DNA from: Apostichopus parvimensis | Taxonomy: Eukaryota > Echinodermata > Holothuroidea > Aspidochirotida > Stichopodidae | DNA: 26,673 nt | Direction of reading: 5' to 3' | Assembly: GCA_000934455.1 (NCBI GenBank) | Contig: KN894413.1 | Span: forward strand, 1 to 26,673 | Part shown: positions 10,861 through 20,546 of the stretch, piece by piece | Position numbering within the stretch: position 1 is the stretch's first letter | How the letters are laid out: the number at the start of each line of letters is the position of its first letter | Program-made: the position numbers and the translations under genes | Notes under the pieces: generated by a model | What the model was told of the DNA's origin: nothing | Seen by the model: only the letters and a program-made list of their open reading frames with translations | Databases searched by the model: none

Positions 10861-11301
10861 AAGGGTTGAAATAAGCGGACGCCCAGGCGCTATTCGCGCC
10901 CGCAAGCACTAAAATAGCGCCCCTGGACATGAAAATACAATACGCACGGGCGCTTCTTTGTCGGCAAATAAGCGCCTGCATACTCCTGTAAATATCAGCC
11001 TTATCATGCGCTGCACAGAAGCCTGAAACTACATTGCATGCTAGTGCTATATAGTAACTGCTAGCGATTTCATAAATCACTGATCGATCGAGTGCATGCA
11101 CAATAGAACTGGTGCACATGGTTTATATATCGCACAACACCTGTACTGATACGTACGTACATGCCGTACTTGAATTTTGTTTCTCCTTTTTAGCTCCTGG
11201 TAGTGAGAAAATAGCTCCTGGTCCTTCTGAAATTGCCGCGAACCAGGAGCCACTTTTTTAGAAAGTGGCTCCTGGTCCACAAATCCTTATTTCAACCCTT
11301 G
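10861..11301. mobile_element. Non-autonomous DNA transposon (MITE) with fold-back ends
   Basis: AAGGGTTGAAATAAG at 10861-10875 is the exact reverse complement of CTTATTTCAACCCTT at 11286-11300; counting the adjoining CC and GG the arms are 17 bp. The nine bases GCTAGAACC occur on both flanks (10852-10860 and 11302-11310) as a likely target duplication; an alternative reading is a 6-bp CTAGAA duplication around the 17-bp arms. Each half has an internal hairpin: GGCGCTATT/AATAGCGCC (10886-10894, 10913-10921), and a 15-bp stem at 11242-11256/11262-11276. There is no transposase. A related arm occurs at 20547-20611. A 9-bp duplication would suit a Mutator- or Merlin-like mover, but the superfamily is not decided. 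Confidence 0.8.
11242..11276. repeat. 15-bp perfect hairpin within the MITE
   Basis: ACCAGGAGCCACTTT (11242-11256) pairs exactly with AAAGTGGCTCCTGGT (11262-11276) across a five-base loop. Further AGCTCCTGGT copies lie just upstream (near 11192 and 11213), so the element's right half is built from repeats of this motif. Confidence 0.9.
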
Positions 11302-11309
11302 GCTAGAAC

Positions 11310-11794
11310 CCTAGAAAAGTGAAACAAAATGCCAGATCTAGTGTAAAAATGCTAATTATGCTGGTAACCTTGGTTCCTATTGATAGGAGCGACTTAGAAG
11401 ACTGCAGGATCTAATCCTGCGTTTGCAAGAACAAATGTTTTGAAAATGAATTTTTTGAACCAATTTCCTAGGATTTGGTATGAACTTCCCCCTGAGACCA
11501 GGAATTTGCTCTTGTGTGGTTCCTACCAGTCATTTGTGTGCAATATTAAGGAACATTTCTTAGCTTTGTCACAAGTGTAATTTGTCAATTTTAATTCTTA
11601 TATTTCTTATGGCTTTATTTGTGAATATAATATATTTATTTTAGTTCCAAGTCTCTTATTGTAAGGGTGTACAGGCCTCCGGGCTACAGGAATTTGGTTT
11701 CCTTTTGTACATCCTGATCCGCTTTGTGTTTTCATACTTTGTTGTTTGTATACTGTTCTTGTGATTGGATCAAATATATTTATGAAATGAAATA
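11310..11794 (+). pseudogene. Non-LTR retrotransposon (LINE), C-terminus and 3' end, decayed
   Basis: Broken frames read RKVKQNARSSKNANYAGNLG and then, after a shift, NPAFARTNVLKMNFLNQFP, IWYELPPETRN, ending at a TAA at 11578. The W-x-E-L-P-P-E pattern and the basic NANYAGNLG-type stretch are typical of the tail after the reverse transcriptase domain in Jockey/CR1-type LINEs. About 210 bases of 3' untranslated sequence follow, with a TGAAATGAAAT short-repeat tail ending near 11794, as such elements usually have. Reverse transcriptase motifs are absent because the copy is truncated at its left side, next to the MITE. Confidence 0.7.
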
Positions 11795-12053
11795 TGCATG
11801 CATCATTAAACATATTCTGAAGAATCATCACAACATGGCGAGAAGAACTTGCTGGATTTCCAGCACACATGTTTGCTGGTATGAGATGTTCATGTCACTC
11901 AGCTGATACATGATATGCACTCCTGATAGTACATAAGGGTACTTCACAGTCAAAAGTAAAGTCCAACACTCTGCTGTTAACACAGAGATGCCTCTGCTGA
12001 CTAGTGTAACTGTTCTCATATATAGGCATGGTAGAATGAGGTGCTAAGGTCGT
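11795..12053. other. Unassigned spacer between two LINE relics
   Basis: No coding exon or element recognised. Overlapping short frames on both strands (11724-11906, 11828-12019, 11895-12146) show no domain. Confidence 0.5.
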
Positions 12054-12086
12054 GAGGAGACAGGTAAGCGAGGAGCGAAGTAAATC
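12054..12086 (+). repeat. 33-bp shared sequence, copy 1
   Basis: These 33 bases match 16310-16342 with a single G/A difference. They contain ACAG|GTAAGC, a perfect splice-donor string, followed by GAGGAGCGAAGTAAATC. Neither flank is alike at the two sites. Here the copy abuts the start of the LINE relic. Origin unknown. Confidence 0.8.
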
Positions 12087-13137
12087 ATTAACTTTACACT
12101 CTTTGCAGACGACACAAGTATTCTTCTTAAGCACAGTGATATTCATTGTGCTGCTCGTGTCGTTAACTCTGAACTATCTTCTACATCTAACTGGTTTAAA
12201 GCAAATAAGTTGTCTTTAAATGTAAGCAAAACAAATTTCATTATATTTCGTCCTGTTCAGCGAAAGGGTTGATACAGCTAACGTATTTATTGATAATGGT
12301 GATATTACTCTTGTTGAAAAAGTAAAATTTTTAGGTATACATCTCGACTCAAATCTCACCCCATGGAAGTATCATATTAATAGTCTATGCTCCCATATCT
12401 CAAAGATTATTGGAAAACTTCATCAAATTCGCTAGTTTGTACCATCGCATTCACTTAAAACACTGTACGATTCCCTCATTAATTCAAAGCTGTCTTACTG
12501 CAACATGATTTGGGGAAACACCTATCCATCTTACCTTAATCGCCTGTTTACTCTCCAGAAGAAAGCCATTAGACTGATTACAAATTCTAGTTATCGTGCT
12601 CAGAGTAAAATTATATTTTCTAACTGAAAAATCTTAAATATCTTCGACACATACAAACTCCAAGTCGCTCTATTTATGTATAAATATGTTAATGGACTTT
12701 TGCCTTCTAATTTTGATGATTACTATCTTTTTAATTGTGACATTCATAACTACAATACACGCTTTTGTCAAAACTTTTGTACAAATTTGATCACTTCCGA
12801 GAGGACTCATCGACTTTTGATCAATTCTGGAGTTACAATCTGGAATAGTTTGGACAACAAAATAAAAACATCCAAAAGTATTTCATTGCTTCAAAAAAAC
12901 AAAATGAAATCCATTTTACTTAACGATTATTATCATTAAGCAGTGATTTTTTCTTTCTTGCTTTTTTCTGTGTTCTTTGTTCTTTTCTCCTTTCTTCTTC
13001 CTCTTACTTATCCTTTGTATTCTTTTGTTTATTGTTTTGTAAAGGGGGACTGCTCGTAAAAAGCTCTGCTTCTTCAGTCCTCCTCCACCTCCTTGTATAT
13101 TAACTATTCACCATTGTATTTATATTATGTGGAAATA
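12087..13137 (+). pseudogene. LINE reverse transcriptase relic (5'-truncated)
   Basis: The translation begins INFTLFADDTSILLK, containing the F-A-D-D catalytic box of reverse transcriptases (12102-12113). It continues with NWFKANKLSLNVSKTNFIIF and KFLGIHLDSNL (palm/thumb motifs), then YCNMIWGNTYPSYLNRL and a C-terminal tail ending in LLNDYYH and TAA at 12937-12939. The reading is broken by a one-base frameshift near 12260-12268 and by stops at 12433 (TAG) and 12625 (TGA); otherwise one frame holds from 12268 to the end. The N-terminal endonuclease and the first half of the polymerase are missing, as in typical 5'-truncated insertions. The last ~200 bases are T-rich 3' untranslated sequence. 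It belongs to the Jockey/CR1/L2-like group; the exact clade is not settled. It is inactive. Confidence 0.88.
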
Positions 13138-13710
13138 ATTTAGTTGAGAGGCAGACATAACAAATCAATGGAATCTATGTTATAACAATATTTCTTAGTA
13201 ACACTGACAAGATCAGAACCAAGGAAAAAGTTTTGTAATCAAAACAGTTGTGAATACAGGAAAACAATCAAACTGACGACAGTGTTCATTGAGTTTATGT
13301 TATCAATAGTCAATTTAACTCAGATGGTCGGCAGAATCAATCACAAATATCTCAGAAATGTTGTCTTCGGCTGACCAAAGACCTTAATCGAGAATATCGC
13401 TACCTCACAACAATTTATTCAACTAATTTTACTGTTTCATGACACAGATCTATCGCAGGAAATCGTTTATTTTCCCCACTATCTCTCGTCTTAACCTAAC
13501 TGACAAAAAGTGCATCTAATGAATCTGAATTTGCATATATCTGAGACACTACCAGACACTTCAGTTGGAAAATGAAAAGACGGGTTTCATCCTGTGATTG
13601 ACAGACTGATTGCCAGTTCAGATTCGGCATTAGCAAAACCCAACTCTAATTACAGACAATGAAGGTTGTAATAACAACAAGAGAAGAACATTAGAAACTG
13701 AAGCACAATA
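13138..13710. other. Non-coding DNA left of the gap
   Basis: No exon or repeat recognised on either strand. Apparent long frames crossing the gap (13630-14730 and 13691-14812) consist of N and are meaningless. Confidence 0.6.
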
Positions 13711-14639
13711 NNNNNNNNNNNNNNNNNNNNNNNNNNNNNNNNNNNNNNNNNNNNNNNNNNNNNNNNNNNNNNNNNNNNNNNNNNNNNNNNNNNNNNNNNN
13801 NNNNNNNNNNNNNNNNNNNNNNNNNNNNNNNNNNNNNNNNNNNNNNNNNNNNNNNNNNNNNNNNNNNNNNNNNNNNNNNNNNNNNNNNNNNNNNNNNNNN
13901 NNNNNNNNNNNNNNNNNNNNNNNNNNNNNNNNNNNNNNNNNNNNNNNNNNNNNNNNNNNNNNNNNNNNNNNNNNNNNNNNNNNNNNNNNNNNNNNNNNNN
14001 NNNNNNNNNNNNNNNNNNNNNNNNNNNNNNNNNNNNNNNNNNNNNNNNNNNNNNNNNNNNNNNNNNNNNNNNNNNNNNNNNNNNNNNNNNNNNNNNNNNN
14101 NNNNNNNNNNNNNNNNNNNNNNNNNNNNNNNNNNNNNNNNNNNNNNNNNNNNNNNNNNNNNNNNNNNNNNNNNNNNNNNNNNNNNNNNNNNNNNNNNNNN
14201 NNNNNNNNNNNNNNNNNNNNNNNNNNNNNNNNNNNNNNNNNNNNNNNNNNNNNNNNNNNNNNNNNNNNNNNNNNNNNNNNNNNNNNNNNNNNNNNNNNNN
14301 NNNNNNNNNNNNNNNNNNNNNNNNNNNNNNNNNNNNNNNNNNNNNNNNNNNNNNNNNNNNNNNNNNNNNNNNNNNNNNNNNNNNNNNNNNNNNNNNNNNN
14401 NNNNNNNNNNNNNNNNNNNNNNNNNNNNNNNNNNNNNNNNNNNNNNNNNNNNNNNNNNNNNNNNNNNNNNNNNNNNNNNNNNNNNNNNNNNNNNNNNNNN
14501 NNNNNNNNNNNNNNNNNNNNNNNNNNNNNNNNNNNNNNNNNNNNNNNNNNNNNNNNNNNNNNNNNNNNNNNNNNNNNNNNNNNNNNNNNNNNNNNNNNNN
14601 NNNNNNNNNNNNNNNNNNNNNNNNNNNNNNNNNNNNNNN
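13711..14639. other. Assembly gap (929 N)
   Basis: This is an uninterrupted run of N. It lies inside the PLAC8 intron region and is the most likely place for the missing central exon of that gene. The N count is not one of the usual round placeholders, so it may be an estimated size. Confidence 0.99.
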
Positions 14640-15586
14640 AAATCACAACAATCAACATAAAGTACAGAGTTAACAACAATTCCATAACAGAGATTTTTCT
14701 CACATATATTTGAATCGTTGTTTTGACCACAAAATGTTATGAGTTGAGACAATTTATGAATTGGGTGGGAAGCTAACATCTCTGATTCTCTGATACTGAA
14801 CAGGATTTTCATATCACAGTAAGTTTGTTCTCCAGCGTTGAGAGTTGCTCAAAGTGAAATGTACATTCACACATTACAACCTTCCCTGCCCATAGCAAAT
14901 ACCACCCAGGTCCTGTTTTTGGCCAAAAACAGGGGAGATTGAATATCTACCCAGAGCCATTAGAGCACTTGTGTTAACAATCATACAAGTGACTGGTGAA
15001 TTAATTAGGTGCGCTCAATGACGAATCCTAATTGCAGTATTTGGGGTAGTTTATGCTATCAAGTAACAAATTATTAATGCTCGAGTGAATTTGAGGGGGA
15101 CTGTATTTCTATAGGCAGGCTTCACCGTCATGCACTGGTGGTCACTAATTTCTTCATGGCAAACTTGCAAAAATTCCCCTTGACCTCCTGCTTAAGTTAA
15201 AAAAGATTTGTGAGTGTAAACTATATACTTTGTACTCCCTCAAAGCTCCTCTAAATCATTTAAAAGTGCAGTATTTCTATTCTTGCATTTTTTCTCTAAA
15301 CACTCGTTTCACTTTACATTGGTTTCTGACATTCCAAGCGTATTGATAGCCAATAACAATTCCATACATGCTATGCAAGAGAGTTGTATATCCCGTACAG
15401 AAGTGTGCAATGCATGATGCCTATGCCAGCATATGTGGTAACTAGTCTACGGCAAAATTTCCTGCTTCAGAACTTGATTGTTGGATGCTAGTTACAGCTT
15501 TCATTATTTGATTTTTTCCCTTGCACATTACAGACCTATCACTATATCTTTAATAGCCAAAATGTAGTAAAATGTATTGCACTCAC
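14640..15586. other. Non-coding DNA right of the gap
   Basis: This reads as intronic DNA of the PLAC8 gene. Apart from a 22-bp palindrome (14912-14933) I see no element or exon. Confidence 0.55.
14912..14933. repeat. 22-bp perfect palindrome
   Basis: The stretch CCTGTTTTTGG, followed by its own reverse complement CCAAAAACAGG, makes an uninterrupted 22-base palindrome with no loop. Function unknown. Confidence 0.9.
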
Positions 15587-15638
15587 AAGAGGTTATGTCC
15601 TCAAAGCAACCGCAGAGGCCAGTAGACCATTCTCTCTC
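15587..15638 (-). CDS. PLAC8-family protein, early coding exon
   Basis: On the minus strand an acceptor (AACTTTTCAG, AG at 15640-15639) opens a 52-base exon reading EREWSTGLCGCFEDITS plus one base (T). A strong donor (T|GTGAGT, GT at 15586-15585) ends it. W-x-x-G-L-C-x-C-F is the diagnostic start of the PLAC8 domain (W-Q-T-G-M-C-D-C-F in the human protein), and the split codon would give the next Cys. The following central exon, expected to hold the C-x-x-F/Y-C-x-P-C core, is not in the readable sequence; the last exon is at 9611-9712. The exon starts in phase 0, so an upstream exon must end on a full codon; candidates are at 24888-24914 and 22818-22838. It is one short exon, but the motif, frame, strand and splice sites all agree. 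Confidence 0.82.
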
Positions 15639-16082
15639 CTGAAAAGTTAAAAAAAAAAAAATTAAGATTCAAACCATATAAGCAAAAAATAAGATTTGAA
15701 ACAAACGAAAGAAATATTACAACTAAATGTGGTGGACTTTTAAATTCACCAACAATTATCATTCTTGGTTATGCATTTCAAAATGAGTAACAGTTTATAA
15801 CAAATAACTCACTCCAGTCACAGATAATGTAGAAACCAAATTATCGTAAAAAGGAGGAAATAATATTCCATACTAGAAGTTGAAATGCCCATCTCAACCC
15901 TAATTGCTAAATCCAGATATGGTTCATGGAATGTAACCTATTTTGAAGTCCTCAATTCACAGAAGGTGGTCTGAGCTTTTATCAATACTGTAGATGTTAT
16001 TTGTAAATCTTTACTTTCATTTAATAACATTCTTGTTGATTTATCCTTGAAATGTGATACTTTTGGGATTCTTTCCCTATAG
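15639..16082. other. Non-coding DNA
   Basis: No exon recognised. An A-run at about 15649-15660 flanks the PLAC8 exon and forms part of the pyrimidine tract of its acceptor on the minus strand. Confidence 0.5.
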
Positions 16083-16319
16083 CTGTCAATGCAAGTTTTG
16101 TGTAGAAATATTATTTACCTCTGTGAATTTGTTAAATGATGTTACGAAAAACAAAACCATTTTCAGCTCCATTAAAGTGATGACGGCATTCACTCAGCTG
16201 TTGCCAGATGCAATTGACGAAAATATCACAAATCTGATAAATTCATATATTCTTGCCGTACAAAATGCTAAGAGGACACGGTTTTGCCCCAGACATGCCC
16301 CAGAAAATGGAGGAGACAG
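16083..16319 (+). CDS. Candidate internal exon, product unknown
   Basis: An acceptor (TTCTTTCCCTATAG, ending at 16082) and a perfect donor (ACAG|GTAAGC, from 16320) bound 237 bases open in one frame. The exon starts and ends with the same phase (two bases of a codon on the left side, AG left on the right), so it could be added or skipped without a frameshift. It reads CQCKFCVEILFTSVNLLND, then a helical-looking stretch (IKVMTAFTQLLPDAIDENIT) and a basic end (KRTRFCPRHAPENGGD). The spacing of Leu and Asn vaguely recalls helical parts of GAIN-type extracellular domains, but I do not claim that. The donor end lies in a 33-bp sequence also found at 12054, which weakens the exon call. Confidence 0.3.
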
Positions 16320-16342
16320 GTAAGCGAGGAACGAAGTAAATC
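16310..16342 (+). repeat. 33-bp shared sequence, copy 2
   Basis: Same 33 bases as 12054-12086 apart from one A/G change. Here it spans the candidate donor at 16320. Confidence 0.8.
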
Positions 16343-17143
16343 TGCACAACATAATTTCTAGCATGTTTGTTAAGCATCAACTTCAGACATTGTAATGTCC
16401 CTTTAAACACAAGACACTCACTGTCCAAACATTGCATCAAAATGGATTTTCTGGTGACACACACTGTGAAACTTATATTGAAGAGAAAAAATATCCCATA
16501 GGTATTCATAACTTTGCGATATAAAATGCTCTGAGGAAACAATTTTCACCGATAGATTCAGCAACTTTGTTTATAAGCAATCAACTTTTAGCCACCAGAA
16601 TGTCCTATTTAATAACCCCACTGTATACTTAGCAACAGCAGACAGCTCATTACTGCAGATTTGTGGTGATCTTAATCACTGTTTTGATGGTATTTCAATA
16701 CAAACATCGCACAACGATGTACAGTATTGTTCATTAACTTGACAACTTAGGCAGAGTTTCCAACATTGAGGAAAATTTATGAGTGTGATCAGCGGCAGTG
16801 GGGGAGGGGTCTTTTGAAAAAATTTCGTATTTTTGACTGCCTAGATGCAAAATGTTGCATTCTTTTTCAGTTTCTCTGAGTAATTTTATATCATCATATA
16901 TATTATTGAACTCAACAAGCATGACAATTCTCAACAAAGACTTTTCTTGAATCGATGAAAGTAATCACTTGCTAACATAATTGAACATTTATATCGGAAA
17001 TTGAAGTGCACTTCTCAATCTCTAGTACCAACACCTCTCCCACCCGGCGTTTTCCACCACCACCATGGCAAACGCACTACTCTTGTAGGCCTAAGTGTAA
17101 GTACTCAAGACACACACGGTTTTTCGGAGATTGTTTGTGAATT
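16343..17143. other. Non-coding DNA
   Basis: No exon or element recognised. Short minus-strand frames (16243-16542, 16734-16937) lack domains. Confidence 0.5.
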
Positions 17144-17219
17144 GCGTGTGATAAAGTGCACATAGCGTGTGAGCGTGTGAAGGGCTGGAAATGCGTGTGT
17201 CACACGCCAAATGCGTGTG
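17144..17219. repeat. Cluster of six GCGTGTG motifs
   Basis: GCGTGTG starts at 17144, 17165, 17173, 17193 and 17213, and its reverse complement CACACGC at 17201. Three of the six (17144, 17165 and the reversed one) fit TNGCGTG, the core site of aryl-hydrocarbon-receptor/ARNT-type bHLH-PAS factors. It may be a regulatory cluster or a degenerate simple repeat from a mobile element. Confidence 0.7.
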
Positions 17220-17414
17220 AGTTGGAATGTCCGACTTAGGTCAAATTTTCATTTCTAGCATTTTCTCATTTGGAATTATTCTAAATGATTGAACATTTTA
17301 GCATTTTTGGCACCACCCATGAAAACAAAACAAATACAATCTTGCTTGACCATCTCAGTAAATGAACCTGAGTAGCAAAGTTGCATCCTTGTATAATTTA
17401 CTCTGGTTTGTCAG

Positions 17415-18236
17415 AATCAAATCAAATCAAAAGGAGTTTAACCCCTGGTCGACCTCGTGAGAGGTCCTGAGGGGGAGGGGGGGGATAATAAGATTGTTTT
17501 TATAGAATAGACACTTTTTTCTTTTCTTTTTTCTTTTCTTTTTTCTCGGGAAAGTTGTCTATTGTTCAGTCAAGGAGTTGCTGGTAAGTGAAGTCTTATG
17601 TAATCACATTGTATAGAAGCCATAAAATATACCGAGTAAAAGAGTCAATTAGGGAGGGATTTTTGAGGGGGAGGAATTTCTAAGTATTGAAGCATTTCTA
17701 TTGTCTGGGTAGGAAGTGGTTGGTACTTTGTCAGAATTATTTTGTTTTGTTCTTTATACCTGGAGCCAAGGCTAGAACCATTCAGGAAAAGGATTTTCTA
17801 TTGGAATGAGACTTTAAGTAACAGTTTGAATCACAAAGGTTTTTGGTATTTGGGAAGTGAGTTATTGAGACTTTGTATTTCAGTATAGGAGTTCTTCAAT
17901 CAATGGGTCGTTCTCGAGGGGGTTTTTATATAATTTGGTGTTAAATTCTTCAAGTAGGGTGAAAAAAAAAGATTTTGCGTTTCCTGCGCGGAGTAGCTAT
18001 ATAGGAAGGGATTTTTAGCGCAAGTCGATAAGCTGTGGTGTGGATTCTGTTTAAAATTTGTTTATTGGGATTAGAAATAGTAAGCAAGGAGATGCTCCCA
18101 TAACCTAGAATTGGTTTTACTTTGGATTTGTAGATTTGGATAGTGGTTTTCAGAGGGAAGTTATAATTGTGTGAGAGGATTTGAATGGGTTTAAGGTGGG
18201 ACCAGGTTTGTCAGAAGCAGTGGGAGTCAATTTATA
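17415..18236 (-). pseudogene. LINE relic, reverse transcriptase thumb and 3' end, minus strand
   Basis: On the minus strand an open frame from 18210 to 17950 reads FPLKTTIQIYKSKVKPILGY, GSISLLTISNPNKQILNRI, then HTTAYRLALKIPSYIATPR. This matches the region after the catalytic box of Jockey/I-type LINE reverse transcriptases (Y-K-S-x-V-x-P-I-L-x-Y-G-S, then A-x-R-x-A-L-x-I-P). Further broken frames follow to a TTTTC/AAAAG-type tract (about 17517-17545), and the element seems to end with a GATTTGATTTGATT tail near 17415-17431, a typical LINE 3' tail. The catalytic box and N-terminus are missing. It is decayed by several stops and frameshifts. Confidence 0.78.
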
Positions 18237-19236
18237 AACTCAGCGAGGTTGTAACATACTTTGCAAATCTTTTCTGTTGATACCACACAGTTTCGTTGAT
18301 CATTTAGTCCCGCCATACAATTTGAAGCAGCAAGTCCTGTTAACATCTCACGATATTAGCATCCGTACTGTAATAGATTTAAATTTTTACTGCGACAACT
18401 GTCCATGTACATGTTTATACATACTTTACATAGACATGCACAGACACACCGCTTTACCAAGTGCTGCGTAATATGATGACCGGTCAGCTAGACCGACCGT
18501 TGGCAGCTTGCGGTTAAAATATCTGACAGTTCTGCATCAGATCAGCCAGTTCAACACCAGGCATTTTCACTGGTTTACTAAGTAGCTGGATGTTCACAAG
18601 GACATCACAAATTTGTGTTAAAGGGTAAAATGGTGATGTAAATTATCTACACGGATGCTTACTCATTTAAAATATATGAACCTCAAAGAATGCTTTGCAC
18701 TTGGCATATCATTGACAACAAATTGATAAACCAATCAAACATCACAAAACGATAGGTCTGAACTAAGGAGATGACATTATGATCAATTTTAATACCCGAG
18801 TCATTGAGTGATTGAGTACCTTTCCCTTACAATCAAGGTCTCTCGTTTGTTTGACTGTGAGATATGGAGACTAAAAGAAGACTAAAAAAACAAAAACTCT
18901 TCTGTAAGTTATTATTACATGTATGTCAACATGAAAAATAAAAATTAAAAATAAAAGATACAAGATACAAGATCCATCCAAATGTTCTGCGAATAAACAG
19001 ACCACTATTTGCCATGTATACATCTAAAAATTGGAGTGCTCCCTACTATTTGATCCGTGGATGGCAAACGTGAAAACTGTGGTGGGTTGGTTTCAACTTT
19101 TCGTTAGAGAAAATGTCTGCACAGTTCAATGCTTTATATATGACCTCACAGAAAAAGGTCATCAAATTAAAACAAAGTGTTTCAGGATGTCGTAACTAGA
19201 CAATGCATTCTAAACTCCACAAACTTCACCAACAGA
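18237..19236. other. Non-coding DNA
   Basis: No exon recognised; the frame at 18277-18471 has no domain. A short ACAAGAT duplication lies near 18959-18972. Confidence 0.5.
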
Positions 19237-19244
19237 TTAGCTTA
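19237..19244. repeat. 8-bp target-site duplication, left
   Basis: TTAGCTTA, repeated exactly at 20981-20988 on the other side of the element. Confidence 0.85.
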
Positions 19245-20104
19245 GTGTTCAAACGATTATGCATAACAGAAAATACCGATTACCGATTATTTTTTTCATA
19301 ATCGTACCGATTCCGATTCCGATTCCGATTATTTGAAAATGAGAAATATCCCGTTTATACGAAATCGGCAATAAAGTTTGACAGAAACAATTATTGTTGT
19401 GATTTTGCCCTGTTTCCTTTTGCTTAGTTGTAATACAAGGCTCTAAGGTATCCTTTTGTATGTACCAAATAACCTCTGGAGTTTCTCGGAAAGAAAAAAA
19501 AATTTTTTTTTAATTTCCAAAATACGGAAATATGACATCCTACCTAGTCAGCACTGTGCTAAGCGAATGGCCTAACCACCTCGATGTGAATGTCACCTGT
19601 TAATGGCTTGAAATGGGCTAAGAATAGTTACTCAAAATATCCATCTCAAAAAGTATCTCAGACAAACCATCCATCTTCAATCTTTACCAAAGTGTAAATT
19701 TTAATTACATATTGCCTTCATTCCGACATTATTTTGTACTTATTTTCAGTATTATACCGTTTATGAACAAATAGAAATGTTACGAACTTGAAGTTAAACA
19801 TACCTATTCGTTACCTTTTTAACTCCATTCAGGTTCAATTAGTAAATGTAAGCTTAGGTCAATCAAACTGAAAAGCAAATTGTACCATCGTAACTTGTTT
19901 AAAATTACTCTAAAATGTAATACCAGATTGATGTAAAGAAATAATAACAACTAGAAACTACTCCAATATAAAATATAACATTCCCTCTATAAGACATAGC
20001 ACATACAGTACCTTCCAAACAAATGCCGATTTCCAGCAAATTTAAAGTTGTAAACTAAGCTACGCATTTTTTTTTTTTTTTTGCAAACCGATGGTTAGGC
20101 TACA

Positions 20105-20276
20105 TTTCCCATTGACTTAGTGTGGTTGTTAGGCTAACATGTGGTCGAAGATTGCACTTTCCATGGATATTTTTATTTTTATTTGCGACACAACTAGAGC
20201 GAATAAACAGATGGCAAGGTAAGATTTCCATGCAGTTGACTTAGTGTGAAGTAAGGCTACCATGTGGTCGGAGATT
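20105..20276. repeat. Internal ~50-bp direct duplication in the hAT-like element
   Basis: The segment at 20105-20153 (TTGACTTAGTGTG, then AGGCTA, CATGTGGTCG and AGATT) recurs at 20224-20276 with about 10-15 differences and indels. Confidence 0.75.
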
Positions 20277-20546
20277 TGTGGGGATTTTAGGTTATTTTCG
20301 CTGGTACTGAAAATGCTTCTCGGACGGAGGCCGTAATGCCACGGGAACTTCCCGGTGATTTTGCGCGACCCTCCCGCACTGCTTCAAATTTGATGCGGGA
20401 TGTGAGAACTGTTTGCGCGATTCGCGCTGCAACTGCAATTCCTAGCTAAAGCAAACGCATGTCACAATTAATTTTACACAGACACCTGATATAACGAGGG
20501 CGATTTTCTTATATTTTTTTTTCTTTTTCGCACTCGTAATTGTGCT

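Larger units (their letters stand above)
9713..15586 (-). other. PLAC8 intron region, holding SINE, MITE, LINE relics and the gap
   Basis: A donor (TCTT|GTGAGT, at 15586) and an acceptor (AG at 9713-9714) bound this region on the minus strand. The flanking exons are not in phase with each other: the first leaves one base, the last starts at a codon boundary. At least one exon must therefore lie in between. I read 9713-13710 and 14640-15586 on the minus strand and saw no Cys-rich exon, so the missing piece probably falls in the run of N. Confidence 0.6.

Noticed and set aside
10853..11280. Minus-strand frames of 67-88 codons
   Set aside because: They fall inside the MITE and are made of its GC-rich arms and hairpins.
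11365..11430. Possible tRNA (nested hairpins TCCTATTGATAGGA and GCAGGATCTAATCCTGC)
   Set aside because: No proper T-loop, no B-box and no acceptor stem; the sequence is explained by the LINE C-terminal region.
13630..14812. Two minus-strand frames of more than 360 codons
   Set aside because: Almost all of their length is the run of N in the assembly gap.
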